A DNA stretch of 64,000 nucleotides from Ricinus communis. Its lineage: Eukaryota > Streptophyta > Magnoliopsida > Malpighiales > Euphorbiaceae. Each line of letters begins with the position of its first letter. Within the stretch, counting starts at the first letter, position 1. Below the pieces are notes generated by a model. The model saw nothing but the letters and a program-made list of their open reading frames with translations, had not been told where the DNA came from and did not search any database. Positions 46,543 to 59,478 of this stretch are shown in pieces. The position numbers were made by a program, and so were the translations under genes. The stretch lies in assembly GCF_019578655.1 (NCBI RefSeq), contig NC_063263.1, positions 27,279,001 to 27,343,000 on the forward strand. Direction: 5' to 3'.

Positions 46543-48376
46543 TCCTTTGTAGGAATTTCTAGATGAAGTATCCTAGTTTGCATGTGACTCCTTGTCTTAA
46601 GACATATCCTAGTTGTCTTAAAATTATAATTACTTGTGCTAATATGATTAGAAGATTAATTAAAAGGTTGTTTTAATTAATTCAAGTACTATAAATCCTT
46701 TAGGATAAGGATTTGTAATTTTAGAATCCTAGTTGGACTAGAAAGTTGTCTAGGTTAAGACAAGAGTTTGACTTTTATCCTAAAATCTAGACATGGCTGA
46801 AAATTTAAGGAATTAAAGGGGATTCTTTAAAATTTGATTTAATTAAATAAAATTTCCCATGAACTTTTGTTAACCTAGGACTTATGTCTTAGTGTCCTAG
46901 TATCACTAGGTTGTTTGTCTTAATTAAGACATAAGTTTGACTTTTTATCCTAAAATGACATAAAATTAAAATTAAAGATATTTTAAAGGGAATTAATTAT
47001 TAATTAATTAATTTTAATTCTCTACAACTTTCTTTAACTAAGATTAAATCGTGAATTCCTAATATGACTAGGATTAGGAAAGTTTGTTTGGTCAAAGGTT
47101 GTCCTAATTCCTTTTGTTTTGTTTTGGCTGAAAATTACACTTTAAAATATAGAGTAGTTTTATTTTTGAATATAATTTGATTATTTTAATTTTCTATACT
47201 ACATTTAGTCCTAATTGCATGCAATGATCAAATAACTTGAATTATGCTATCTTTATTCTTTTATATGCTTTATATAATACGATTATATTTGGCATATGAC
47301 GGATGGTTATTGACTATAAAGACCAATGTGATTGTGTTGAATGGTTGAATGTTTTGATTTGATATTTTTAAAATAAGGATTGCGTTTCTTGCCTTTCTCT
47401 AAATTTATCTAGGTTGTAAAATTTTTTTCTCATCTAACTCCCCTTGAATGCAACTCAAGGTTTCTTTAAATCTTATGTAAATGTTATATATAGTTTTAGA
47501 TTAGTTAGATAGAAATTTATTTTATAATTCGGATGGAGATATGGCACCAAATGGAGATGAAAGGGATATTGCTTCAAGATTTGGAGATTATGAAGACAAT
47601 ACTTAGGATTTGACCATCTAGTTATCTTCGATGGCTCAAGATAACTAGTTTAGAAAGTCCATAATCATCCATAGTCGTTTGGCATGCTTAGCTTATATTA
47701 TATATGTGATGTATGATATATGCATGATCATGCCAAAGCATGAAACCCTTACATTCAATATTTGTACATTCATGACAAAACATGAGACCTTAACCACCGC
47801 TTTTTAACAAACCCCTCGTTCAATACTAAGTCACATATTAAGAACTTGATTAAGTTGACTTCTATAATTAAAATAGGAATGAGAGTCTTGTTTATATGTT
47901 AATTTTGTTGAGAAAACTCAAGGTTGGCTATTACCTAGATATGTTCTCTATTTTAATTGATGGGTCTTACTTAACTATCTTAAATAATTGGATACACAAA
48001 GCATTAATTATATGAAGCTAGAGGCATAAATTATGTGAAACATAAATGACGTTTAGAACATCATAATATATATTTAGACAAACATTGTTGTCTCCTAATT
48101 GATCTAAAAATTTAATTGAGATAAAATTGATAAATAGTTGTCTACTTAATTTATTTTAATATGGTTTGTTGAGCAAACTTAAGATCAGATCAAAATAGAT
48201 GAAATTCTAGCCTACTAGGATAGCTACATTATTAGCATCCCAAATTAATAGTGAGGGCTATTAATTTGTATCTAAAAATAGTAGGAGTTAAGTAACTGGT
48301 TGCAAAACCTTTACTAGTTACTTGCATAAATTAACTTATATTCGTTTATATTTATATTGAAAAGTTGTAAGAAAAG
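46543..48376 (+). other. Copia leader, second part
   Basis: AT-rich non-coding continuation of the copia leader after copy B. With the first part it gives about 2.75 kb between primer site and gag, unusually long, so a further unrecognised insertion may be present. Confidence 0.5.
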
Positions 48377-49246
48377 ATGAATGGCAATCTATCTTTGCAT
48401 AGTATGCTTGAGACCAACAAGCTTATTGGGCCGAACTTTCTTGAATGGCATTGCAATGTGAAAATTATTCTCAAAAAAGAAAAGAAGTTTTATATACTAG
48501 ACATACCTCCATTGCGTCTCCCTGCTGAAGATGCACTCGAGGAGGTAGTCCAAGAGTACAAAAAGCATCAAGAAGATGATGACCAAGTTGTTTGTGCAAT
48601 GTTAGGAAGTATGACTTCCAAACTGCAAAGACAATATGAAAATATGGATGCTCAAACTATCATCTTACATTTAAAGGAAATATTTGATGAGCAGTCAAGA
48701 ACTGAAAGGTATGAGACCTCAAAGGAATTGTTCCGATGAAAGTGCATCTATGAATGCAAATGCACTAAAGATGCTTAGATATATTGAATATCTAGGACGT
48801 CTTGTTTTTGTGATGGACCATGAATTAAGTATAGACTTAATTTTGCAATCTCTACCTAACAGTTATTTGTAGTTTGTTATGAACTTTCATATGAATAAGT
48901 TGAATACTAGATACCCGAACCTATTAATATGTTAAAGACTGTAGAGGGAACCATAAAGAAGCAAAAGGGAGTAGTTTTAATGGTAGGAAATTCTAAGGCT
49001 GCTAAGAGTAAGTCTAAGAAGAAAAAGGAAAAGAAAGCCCATAAGCTCAAGAAGCCTTAAAGTCTATTGGAGGTATCAACAAAGATAAAGAAAAGTGTTA
49101 CCATTGAGGGAAGGAAGAACATTGGAAAAGGAACTATAAGGCTTATCTCACCGCTTTGAAGGATAAGTAGCAAGAACAAGCTTCTAATTCTGAAAAGAAG
49201 GAATAGACTAGCTTGAAGGCAATTGTTGCCAGTTTTTCTTATTTAG
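48377..49246 (+). pseudogene. Ty1/copia gag, broken
   Basis: The first 120 codons read LIGPNFLEWHCNVKIILK, LGSMTSKLQRQYENMDA and LKEIFDEQSRTERYETSKELF, the order of copia Gag (UBN2 type). A frameshift near 48730 is followed by LKMLRYIEYLGRL and ELSIDLILQSLPNSY. A later frame has the RNA-binding knuckle as CYH-stop-GKEEHWKRNYK: the second Cys is a stop and the last is Tyr. No pol follows. Confidence 0.85.
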
Positions 49247-49260
49247 AATTTAATAATTGT

Positions 49261-50216
49261 TATTAATTTTTTTCTAGAATAATTGTTGATTATTATTTTA
49301 TTTAATAATATTTAGCAATTGTTGCCTTATTTAGTTAAATGATTTATGTTTCTAGAATATCATATAAAAGGTGGTATGAAAGTAGGAAAATAAAACCTTA
49401 TTGTGAGAGAACTAAAGCAATATTAAATAGGCATAAGGATTACATTATTGATATTAAGACAAATAAGTAACATAAATAAGTTATGTAACTTATAAAGCTT
49501 ATGAAATCAATATTATAATCAAGTTGTTTTTGAAAAAGACACATATGCTGAATTTCTAAGCGATACATAGGATGTGTGCTTGTTTAGGAAGAGCTATGAT
49601 AAAGTATCATATCAAGATTAGATCATGATATGGAATACTTGGATCATCATTGGAATGTCTATAACTTGCAATTATCCAAATTGATAAATTTTCATAAGAT
49701 GATGAAACCTAACTTTGTGAGACATGGCCGGCTTAACAACGAGAGGATCATTCTGATGCCTCCACCCATTAACATGACATCAGTGCTTTCACAACTTTGG
49801 AGACAAATCCTATTCATCAAGATTCGATAGTCATTAATGATATGTTAGACCAACTATCTAATTATGCCATATTTTGTCTGGAGAGCTCGATGCTTGCTTG
49901 TATTAGAGAGGATCCTTTTGAGAAACACATCTCCTCTTCCTCGCATGCCTTTACTTCTCATGCTTCGGAGGGCATACCTACTTTTGACCTGCTTTTAATG
50001 CAGCAAACTCAGCAGGCACCTCCTTCAGCTACTGATACTTCATGCAGCTTGTATGCTTGTCCTGTGATGGATAGTACGATTTCCTATATGACCATAGATG
50101 GGCAGATAAGCACTTATACTCCTTTGTCTTTGGACACGGTTCACCCTTTCCCTTAAGAAATTCCGATAGGAATCCTTTGCACTTGTATTTACTCATTTCT
50201 ACTAATGATATATTCT
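49261..50216. other. Unassigned, with one 119-codon frame
   Basis: The frame 49797-50156 (plus) is rich in Ser, Thr and Gln and has no motif I recognise. It may be repeat-derived. The rest is AT-rich and featureless. Confidence 0.35.
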
Positions 50217-51656
50217 AATTGAATTTTTCTTTTCAGGTTCCTCACTAATGACTAACTGTGGTTTCGAGCGTGCACCCAAGTGTACTAGTGACTGTAACAT
50301 AATTGAGAACACGCTAACTAGTCACAAACCGACGCAGAGAAGGGAGTCGCCACTTGGGTAATCACCAGGACACTTTTTGCACATTGTGGCACAACTAGAT
50401 TCCTTAAGGAAGTATTGCCACACCTAAAGATGGATCAAGAAACCAACTTCCTTATTGTGTATTTCTACCTTTAATTTTATTAGTTAAATAATGGTGAGCC
50501 TAGTTCTAGCCCAAATTTACTAGTTAAGCCTAGAACTTACCACCTTTTACCTATTAACTACTTTTTGCATGTAAGGAGGCATGTTTTAGTACGTACTCTA
50601 TATGGGCCAAATTGTATTAATCATGACAAAGCTCGCTTAAGTCTACTACAATTTTATTGAGTTAGCCTAACTTACCCTCTCTTTTTAACCTAAATGGAAT
50701 ATCATTTTCCATGCTAAAGTAAATCTTAGGCCCTATGTCTATGTGGGTTAATTTTAATTAACAGTCACAACAATAATTAGATATTATCCACTATTTTATA
50801 GATTAAAAAAATAAAAAGTAGAAAAAGAAAAATAACAAAATTACATCCCTCCTACAACTAGTGACTTAAAATAAATGAGAATCAACTGAAACAGATGAAT
50901 CCAACAAGAACAAGTGAAACTGTTTAAAACAGATGGGCTAGAGGATGAATAACCGATCGGCTTTAGGGTAGAGCCTATTGGCTCTCCATACAGCCGATCG
51001 ACTCTAGGTTGGTCATAGATCCTAATTGGTCTAATTTGATACTCCTTGGTTGATTATGGGCGATTTCGGACTCTATAAAACCTAAAATTCCATAACATAC
51101 GCAATAAGAACATTAAAATTGATTAGCATGTGACAAAAGAAAATAAAAACCAATTAATAGATATTTAAGTCATTCATATAAACAATAGTAGTAAGTAAAC
51201 TAGCAAACCTTAAACATGTAGATAAGAAAAGAAAAGATTGGCAAAAGAAGTAGACCTAGTTAGATGATTGATGAAATATGGCAACTTAGTCTAAAGATAT
51301 AAACAAAAGATAGTTCTATATCCACAATTAGTTTTATATCCACAACCCTAAACACTAAACCTTAAACCCTAAAAATGCTAATCTAATTAATTCTCATGAT
51401 AAATTAATAGATCTAAACCCTAATAATTTAGATATGTGAAAATAATACTCATGTGAGCATATATAAAATAAGATCTAGCGTGTAAACCCTAATCACAGGA
51501 AAGCTAACAGATACAACCATATTAATGAAGAAAAGATAACCATAAGAGAAGGGAATACAACATGATGAGATGATGTAATAGAGAAACCATTTTCATTAAT
51601 CTCATAAATCTCAATAAGAGAAGGTGAGGTCGGTATAAAGATAGGATAAGGATCCT
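50217..51656 (-). repeat. Tat LTR portion, reverse orientation (copy 3)
   Basis: On the minus strand it contains TTTTAAGTCACTAGTTGTAG, matching 15021-15040 of copy 1, and later AAAAAGTGTCCTGGTGATT and AAGTGGCGACTCCC, matching 18420-18460 and 56205-56240. It lacks the LTR start (U3), which would lie beyond 51656, where copy 2 begins in the opposite direction. Confidence 0.7.
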
Positions 51657-52481
51657 GTCAGCATCTATTTTTCGGATCTAGATATCGAGAGAATTACGGA
51701 AAACCCTATAATAAAAGTTACTGCCTTTCTTGAGTTTTAGAGACCAAGAGCGAATGAATCCAAGATTACGATTAAGAATGATTGAGTTAAAATCATTTCT
51801 CTAGAATCAATTTAGATTTAATTGTAAGAAAAATATTAAGTTTAAGGGGTGAAACGATAATTTCTGCAAGTTTAGGGACTAAGTAACAAAATTTTCAAAC
51901 TTCCTTGCTCCATAAAGCCAATCGGCTATGTGTAGAGCCAACTGGCTATACATAGTGCCGATTGGCTTATTCCCCATTTCAACGCCGTTTTCACGCATAT
52001 TTTGATTTAAATTTACAAAATGATAAAAATAAGATTTTAGAAGGTTTATTAATGATAATTATTAGAGTTTTAAAGGATTTTTATCTTTGTTTTATTAGAT
52101 AATGATGACAGATAAAGATCTATTTAAAATTTTAATAAAGGCTTAGCTATTGGTTTAGAGTTTTCCCTAACCTTAGCAATCTATATATACATCATTAACT
52201 CCTAGGTCTTAGATTACGAATTTTTGCCAACTCTTAGCAATTATTAGCAGCCCACCAATTATTCTCAGAAAGCTAAAAAGCCCCTATCTTTAAAGAGCAC
52301 AAAGAGTTATTCGGAAGTCACTAAAGAAAGAACTACAGATTAGGAAATTATTTAAGAACGATAATAGCTTCTCTAAATCTCAAGCAGCACTAGATTCTCA
52401 GCCATCTTCAATTCAATTGCTTCATTATCTCTTGAGATTCACAAAACAACCATCTACAGTAACAACCTAAGGGTTCCCCTC

Positions 52482-53414
52482 ATACGAACCTGAACTCGAA
52501 GGATACGTTCAAAACCTTATTGATGATGGAAGTAAACCAAACAGACAAGATCATGCCCCTTTAGAATGCACCCTTACCTATAAGTTAGATTTATCGCCCC
52601 AAAGATCAACTCCTATTGCAATTAAACGGAATTGTTACCCTTAGCTATAGATGAACTAAGATCAACAATTATAATAAGATGAATTGTTTAGCAACCTTAA
52701 AATTAATAAGCTAAAAGATTGTATGAACAAGTAGATATGAAATCAAACTAATCAAATCAATTTAATTTCAAGCAATTAAAAAAGAACACCTTTAGAATTA
52801 AAGTGCAATGTACTAGGTTTTTGCAAAGCAAAAGAAAATTTATTTAAAACATCATGTTCTTTGGCTGAAATACATAGGACTCTATTTATAGAGTTTAAAA
52901 CAAAATAATCCTAGAATAACTAGGATATGCGGCCAAGACTCCTAAATCAACAAGGAAACAAATAACTCCTTAAAGAAAGGAGATAAGATATGGCCAAGAT
53001 TCCTAAATCAATAAGGAAACAAATAACTCCTAAAATTCATCCAACCCAGCCTTATATAATAAAAATGACACTTGGGTTTAAGTAACATGTGAGAAGCGGT
53101 CCATTCTTAAGTATTAGACTCTAAATAGCTTGACTTGATTATCTTGGACTTATCTTGTCTTGATCATGCCTCCATATGTTGGATTAAGTTGATAAGAGTA
53201 TCTTGAGGCCCATTGTTTTGATTAAGCCTAATCTCACTTGGACTTTGAATCTTAGTAGGACTCCTAGTTGGATTAGGATTCCTAGTGAAAATATGATTCC
53301 TTTTATCGCTTGAACTCCTAATGTCATAAGGACTCCTTGCTCGATTAGGATCTTTAGTAGAATTAGGATTCTTTATTAAAGTAGGATTCCTTATGCTACA
53401 TGGGTTCTCATCAT
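52482..53414 (-). repeat. Solo LTR of an unknown family
   Basis: A 933-bp insertion inside the Tat LTR, flanked by CCCTC on both sides (52477-52481 and 53415-53419). On the minus strand it starts (A)TGATGAGAACCC and has TATA word CTATAAATAGAG (52872-52884). Internally, GACTCCTAAATCAACAAGG and its relative form a tandem repeat of about 64 bases (52930-53035). No internal coding region. Confidence 0.65.
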
Positions 53415-54624
53415 CCCTCTATATTCAGCATCATCAACATCATCTTTTCTATTAAACTAGTTCTCGTGGTCCTTTATAATTGTAGAAACATTATTAGGTC
53501 TTCTTTTGTTTATTGCTTCTTGATGTTATTTAAATGATTAGAATAGGATTTCTTATGAAATAAAAAGCTTATAAATTCTCAAGCATTGGATATGATAATA
53601 TGAACATACTTAGAATTGTTGAAAACAAGAACATGTAGGGTTTTGAATCTCGTAATATGTTTGCTTTTGAGTTTTAGATCTAATTAGTCAAATGATTAGA
53701 GTTGCATGTTAGATTTATAATTTCTTCATGTTTTTGTAATTAAAAATTGGTTCTTAGGGTTCTATGATTAAAATAAAAATTTGCCATTCTTAATTACTGC
53801 CAATCTTATTTTTAGGGTTTGCATGATTTTCTTAGGATTTTCATTTAATTTTATGTCTTTTTTGCTTTTTATTTAGTTTCATACATTTTTTAATTAATTT
53901 TTTTATCTCATGTGCATATGAAATTGGTTCTAGGGCGATTAAATCAAGGAAAAACTACAAAATAATGTCAATCAAAGCGCTAGAGCTAATATATTGTTCA
54001 CCTCCTAGCACTAATTTTTCGACTTTTTGATATATTTTTGGGATATTTATGTACTGTACTTTGTTTTAGGCATTTTTCTTTCAATTCCTTAGTTGTAAGA
54101 GGATTGTAATAGCTTGATTTAATTTCTTATACTATATTTTTGCTTTATTTTGGATGCATGCCAAATACTTGTTATTTGATTGCCTAATTAAAACTAGGCA
54201 TACACACATTAGGCCTTAAAATTGTACCTGACATGAAAATTGTAGTTCATTAGGCTAATAAGATGGTATATTAGGGTTAAATTTAAAATCCATATAGACT
54301 TAGTGGATTTTGCCATGTTTTAATTGAACAAATCGGGCCATATTAGATTTAAGATCACTTAATTGTGCCTTATTATAAAAAGTAGTCCATTTAGATTTAA
54401 AGGCTGGAATTCAAAGCATAATTTATAATTGGGCTAGACTAGGTGAGCCTTATATATAATTGACTAGTAAAATAAGTTAAAAAACTTTAGACATGGGCTG
54501 GGCTTAATAAAATAGGGTTAGACCCAGGTGGACTTCACATGCTATAGTGCTTAATATGTAAAAATTGAGAATAGCCTGTTAAATAATAAAATTAAAGACA
54601 AAGATACATAAATAAGGAAGTTGG

Positions 54625-56132
54625 ACAAAAACTTGATGGTTGCTATCTATGCAGCTACAATCTAAGGCAGTGTACCTATCGATGCAGTCTAGCACTAATG
54701 GCAAGTATCAAGGTCGTATTCCTCGGGAAAGTGAAAGCCCAGAGTTACTTCTTTGTTCTTTGTTATAATAACCTAAAATGAATGATGAATAATTTCTAAA
54801 CTAACTAATAGCTACAAGCTAAGTTCTAAGGGAGATGCATGAGTAAATGGATAAATGAAATAACCAAGACAAGAAAGCAAACCCAAAGGGAACCTAAACT
54901 AGTTGGCAATCAAATAAAAGATAAAGGATTGGAGAGTCTAATTATGCTACTCGTGGACGAATTCTTAACCGAATTCAGTTTCTCTCTCGAGATAACCGAA
55001 TTCCTAAACCTAATAACCTAAAGTTGGAATCTCTTCCTAACGATTGATTCTTAAATTAGCATTAAGCTTTAATCCGCCTCTATTAAGCTTTGCTAATTCT
55101 TAATCCGACAAGTTAATTATCCTTATCTTTTAAGTGATTATTAACCAGTTCTTGCTATTCAAAATTTCAATTTCCAAATGGACTTCTCAATCACATAAAG
55201 CAATCTAAACACCACAATTCACAATGTCTCATGAAAAATGCATTCTCTTATTAATATTAAAAGCAAGAAGAATACAAAACTAACTCAAACAATCCAACAA
55301 TATAATATTAAGCCAACATAGTAAAGAAGTCCTAATGGATTTAATCAATCTAGCTAAACATGTTCATTATCAAAACCTACAAGAATTCAATTATAACAAT
55401 GAGTAAAGGTAGAGAAACCCGATTACACCCTTGGATGAGAATAGATCGCCACAATTCCTCTTGCTCGAATTGAATCGATTCTTGTTCCTCTTGCTCAAAT
55501 TGAAACCAATCAACGAACCTCGCCCAATCTTCAATCTTTGAAGGGAATCCAATTAAAACCTTGGTCCAAGTCTCCTTTTTCCTTGGTTTCAGCTCAGAGA
55601 ACCCTTAAAGAGAGAAAAATTAGGGTTTGGGACGTTCTCCCCCGTTCTTTCGCATTTCCCTCTTTTCTTTCTTTTAATTAATTCGTCCAGCTGCCGCGAA
55701 CGTGGCAGTGTTAATGGCCATGTTGGGAACACGGTCTGGTATTCTTGGCCATGTTGGGAACACGGTCTATTGTTCCTGGCCGTGTTGGGAACACAGACCC
55801 GTGCTGATGGCCGTGTTACTCTCTGTGGTTGTGCTCCCTAACGCCTCTTCTTCTTTGATGTCTAATGCACCCAACACGGCCGTTTTGGTGCCCGTGTTGG
55901 GAACACGGCCAGTGTTAAAACCAACACGACCATGTTCAGATTAGGGATGCGCAAACTCGACTTGTTTTAGTAACTTTGACATCCAATTCTTCCCTTTATC
56001 ACTCTTTGACTTCTTTTGGACCTAAAGCACACAAACAAATGCATAGGGTGAGTGCTGGGACAAATTCACATCCAAATGTACATAAATTCTGCCTTAAAAT
56101 CCCATTTAGATGTGTGTATTCTACACATATCA
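54625..56132 (-). repeat. Near-solo LTR of the Athila-like family
   Basis: On the minus strand it starts TGATATGTGTAGAATACAC and carries the U5 with the GCATCGATAGGTA word. Flanked by GTTGG (54620-54624 and 56133-56137). The unoccupied paralogous site is in Tat copy 1 at 18355-18359. Beyond the LTR end it has nine more bases, AGTTTTTGT, equal to the spacer before the primer site except for the last base. GC-rich cluster at 55690-55941. Confidence 0.85.
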
Positions 56133-56355
56133 GTTGGCTTCCAGATCCATCTTTGGATTTGTGGTGTAAGCTTCTTTATGGAATTATGAAACATTACTAC
56201 TTAGTAAAAGTGTCCCGGTGAATTACTCAGGTGGCGACTCCTATTTCCACGCTAGTCTTTATGACTAGTTAGCATGTTCCCGATTAGTTTGAAAAGCCAT
56301 GCACTACTGTAGTTGCTAAAGATACTTGGGTGCGTGCCTGAAACCCACGCTAGAG

Positions 56356-56372
56356 TGGCAACTCCACTAGGG
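56356..56372 (+). other. Primer-binding-site-like motif of Tat copy 2
   Basis: TGGCAACTCCACTAGGG resembles the TGGCGACTCCACTGGGG word of Tat/Ogre elements (commonly assigned to tRNA-Arg). One copy of GGTGGCGACTCC at 56231 is an alternative. Confidence 0.5.
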
Positions 56373-57237
56373 CTAAGAGAAGCTGATTATAGTGTGTCTT
56401 CATTTTTAATTTATTATTAAACGAGTGAGTCTTGTATCACTACACCATTATCCTACATTGTGCACTTTGATCCCTATAGCCCCACTAGCGTCTGTTAGTG
56501 GTTATTTGGTTCCATTCAGAACTTAGAATCGCAATAGTGGCTAACCATCACTCACAAGTAATGAGTGAATTTCGTTCATCGCATGGATCCTTGAATGGGG
56601 AGACGAGCTAAGAAAAAAACATTTTTTACTTGTGGGAACTTTTATCCTTACCCAAGACTCAACTCATGGTAAAGACAGTAAAAATCTCCCCTAAGAATCC
56701 TATTGCTTGCTATTTGAGATGTTTCTCCTTATAAGTACTCAAAGCCCACAATATTGGAAAGCCTTGGCCTAAGAACATGTGTAATCAGGGCTAGGCCCAA
56801 AATATGCGAGCTTCATGCTTATACTAAAAAATATTGTGTTGTTTATTTTATCTACTTTATGAACTTATGGCATGCACGTCAAGCCTATTATCCCTTATTG
56901 ATAGAAAGCCCAGACCTAAAATCCTATGGAAGAAAGACTCACCACGATTCGTGTGCGGTAGTAATAAGGTTGGAAGGACGACTTGTATATTAATGTGTTT
57001 GTTAACTTTTTTCTCTTCTATCTTTGTGCATAGGACGTGCATCATGCATCTCATGCATCGCATGCATTATACTAACCTTTTATTGTTTAGCCATATAGAC
57101 ACTCCTTGGGTTGGAAGAGATAAGATAGTGGAAGGCTGGAGAAAATACCTATCTCATTGAGAATCTGGACCGTACTAGAGCTCTTTAAAAAGCTAAGACA
57201 TCAAGCTTCCATAAGTGAGACTAAAGCTACATCTAAA
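56373..57237 (+). other. Leader of Tat copy 2
   Basis: Non-coding, parallel to 18592-19381. Contains the TGCATCATGCAT-type palindromes (57030-57070), also present in copy 1 (19185-19220). Confidence 0.55.
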
Positions 57238-58930
57238 ATGGTGAATGAAAGAGCTAACGAGCAGAATGTTGAGATCCTCAAGAATGCTATCATAGATGAT
57301 CTAAGGGGTGTGATTTGAGAAGTGCTCCAGTAACTTTTGGCTAGGATGGCTGTAAATGAAGCCCTACCTGCTGCTCCAATTGCCCTAGTTGCACCAGCTA
57401 ATCCCCTTGTTGCTGTTGATTCAGTTGTGATTGCCACCGAAACTACTGCTGCAACTGCTGCCACTACTACTGCTACTACCAATGCTAATGCCGAAGATCC
57501 TGTTAGAAGAGGAATGCCCCAGAACTTTTATGATTTTGATGAGTATGTACTAGACCAAGCTAAAAGGGAGACTGCCCTTGCCACTGATGAAGTGGTGATT
57601 GGCTTAAGTGCTAGGCTGGACAAGATGCAAGGCATGCTGGAAATCAATGGTTTAGACACGACCTATGATTTTGAAGAATTGGTGTTGACTGGTGAAGATA
57701 AGCTACCTGCGAAGTTCAGGATGCCTGATATGAACAAATTCAATAGGACTGATAATCTGAAGGTTCATCTAAAAGCAGTATGTAATTATCATGGGAACTA
57801 CTCAGCTAAGTAGGAACTAAATTGTCAAGTTGTTTGTGCCAAAGCTGAATTGTGTGATCTGTGTAACTCTTTTTTTAAACAATATGACTATAATACTCAG
57901 TTGGAAGTGTCGGTTAGAGACCTTGAGTCCACAAGAAAAAGCCAAATGAATCATTCTCAAATTTCTTAACTAGATGGATGAATAAGGCTGCGCTTATGAA
58001 AAACAAGCCCTCTAAAAAGGACCAAGTTCTTATGGTGGTCCAAAATGTTCTTCCTGAATGGGTTGAAAGGTTTCAGATGATGAACTCAAAAATATTTATG
58101 GAACTATATAACGACGGGCTTCATGTCGAAGAAATTGAAAATGATAAGAGAAAGACTGTGCAAAGTGGTGGAAGGCTGAATTATCAGACTGGAGGGAACA
58201 AAGTTCTAGATGTGAATATTATCCAACGACTGAGGAAGTTCTCCAACTTTAGGCAACCTCTCTCAATAATTTTTGAGAGGTTTGTGCAGAATGGCATGCT
58301 CCAACCAACCACCCTAAAAAATCCACCAAACCCTAATGCACATGGCTACAAACCAAACACTTACTATAAATTCCACCAAGCACCCGGCCACCACATATAC
58401 AATTGTATCCGGTTGAAACATGAAATCCAAGACCTCATCGATGCTAAAAAATTGACTGACCTAGACTAGCCCGATACTAAAATAAACCCCCACTAAACTA
58501 CAATAACACACCATCCTCAAACCAAGTGTCTAGATCATCCCTGACTTTAGTGAAAAGGAGGTCATGAACTCTTTCGAAGACATGTCCAAACCTAAGCCAG
58601 AGCTAGAGACAAAACTAGACAACCCACAAAGAACCTTCACCGAGCAGAGGGCATCACTATCCATGGTGTTTTAACACCTAAAATGCAGCGAGAAACTTAA
58701 GCTCCAATCACCAAAGAACAATCATAAACCTCCCAATGGTCAATATTATGAGTATCACTAGGCTTTCGAGCATGTGATAGTCCAGTGCAACTGTCTCATG
58801 CACGAGATTCAGGACTTGATTCACTATGAGGAATGGCAAGTTGAGCAACTTCCTCAGTACAAATATGAAGACCTGCTAGGGCAACCTTTGGGAAAATTTG
58901 ATTTCAAGGTTCACTATTCGAGGCCATCTT
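57238..58930 (+). pseudogene. Tat gag, broken
   Basis: ATG at 57238 (MVNERANEQ), with two early stops before the next Met. Then FYDFDEYVLD, ARLDKMQGML, GEDKLPAKFRMPDMNKF, VKVHLK-like, and after a frame break WVERFQMMNSKIFMELYNDGL. At about 58365-58450 and again 58745-58850 there is a Y-x2-x-H ... G/E-H ... C ... HEIQDLI pattern, once intact (YYKFHQAPGHHIYNC) and once with a stop. Tat Gag of this type lacks a classical CCHC knuckle. Confidence 0.78.
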
Positions 58931-59478
58931 AGTTGCTATTCAAATTGAGGATATTGTGCTAAGTGATTGGGGGTTAGACAATGAGTAAGAGGCTTGTGAG
59001 CCTTGTCTTCTAGAGGTTTGGAAGGAGGGTGAAAAGAAGTCAGTCATGGTCATCGGCATTTGGGAATGAGTTTGAAGTATAAGACACAGAGCTAAGGATA
59101 TTTAGGTAGATAGTGATTCAGACAAAAAAGCCAAGCTAGTGGGTAAGACAAAAGACATGGGGGTTCAAGAGCTAAAACAAGTTGAGAAAGCACCTAAAGA
59201 TAGGGATACAGGATTGTTAGAACAATTAAAGAAAGAGAAGAAGACGACTGACATATAGGAGCTGCTAATGCACTCATTAGATCACAAAAGGCTCTAATCC
59301 AAGCCTCATCTAGTATAAGCATTAGCACGATAGCTAGCCTAAAGGAGATGATCTAAATGGTAATTGAAAAGGCTATTGGATGATTACTTTTTCGAATAAA
59401 GACATACCACTCGTGGGAATACACCATAATAAGGCTCTCTATATAGTAGCAAAGGTTTAGGAGAAAAGGACCCCGTAT
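58931..59478 (+). other. Gag-protease link of Tat copy 2
   Basis: No long frame; K/E-rich fragments (KKAKLVGKTKD) suggest a decayed spacer between Gag and protease. Confidence 0.45.

Larger units (their letters stand above)
38742..49260 (+). mobile_element. Ty1/copia element reduced to LTR, leader and gag
   Basis: 5' LTR, initiator-Met-like primer site, long leader and a broken gag are in order. The leader is interrupted by Athila-like copy B, whose GAGTG duplication marks the split. No protease, integrase, RT or 3' LTR follows the gag; the right end is taken where the gag homology ends. Confidence 0.72.
51657..56355 (+). repeat. 5' LTR of Tat copy 2, with two insertions
   Basis: Starts TGTCAGCATCTATTTTTCGG, like the LTR start at 1395 on the other strand. 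It continues past 52481, resumes at 53420 (TATATTCAGCATCATC matches the reverse of 505-525), and again at 56133. Net length without insertions is roughly 2.2 kb. The right end is placed before the primer-like motif and could be about 125 bases earlier, where another GGTGGCGACTCC occurs. Confidence 0.68.

Noticed and set aside
51350..51425. AAACCCTAA-like words suggesting interstitial telomere repeats
   Set aside because: The words are few, uneven and lie in a Tat LTR; telomere-like boxes are common in plant promoters and leaders.
56834..57160. 108-codon frame in the Tat leader
   Set aside because: Overlaps palindromic GCATCATGCAT words in a non-coding leader; not kept in Tat copy 1.
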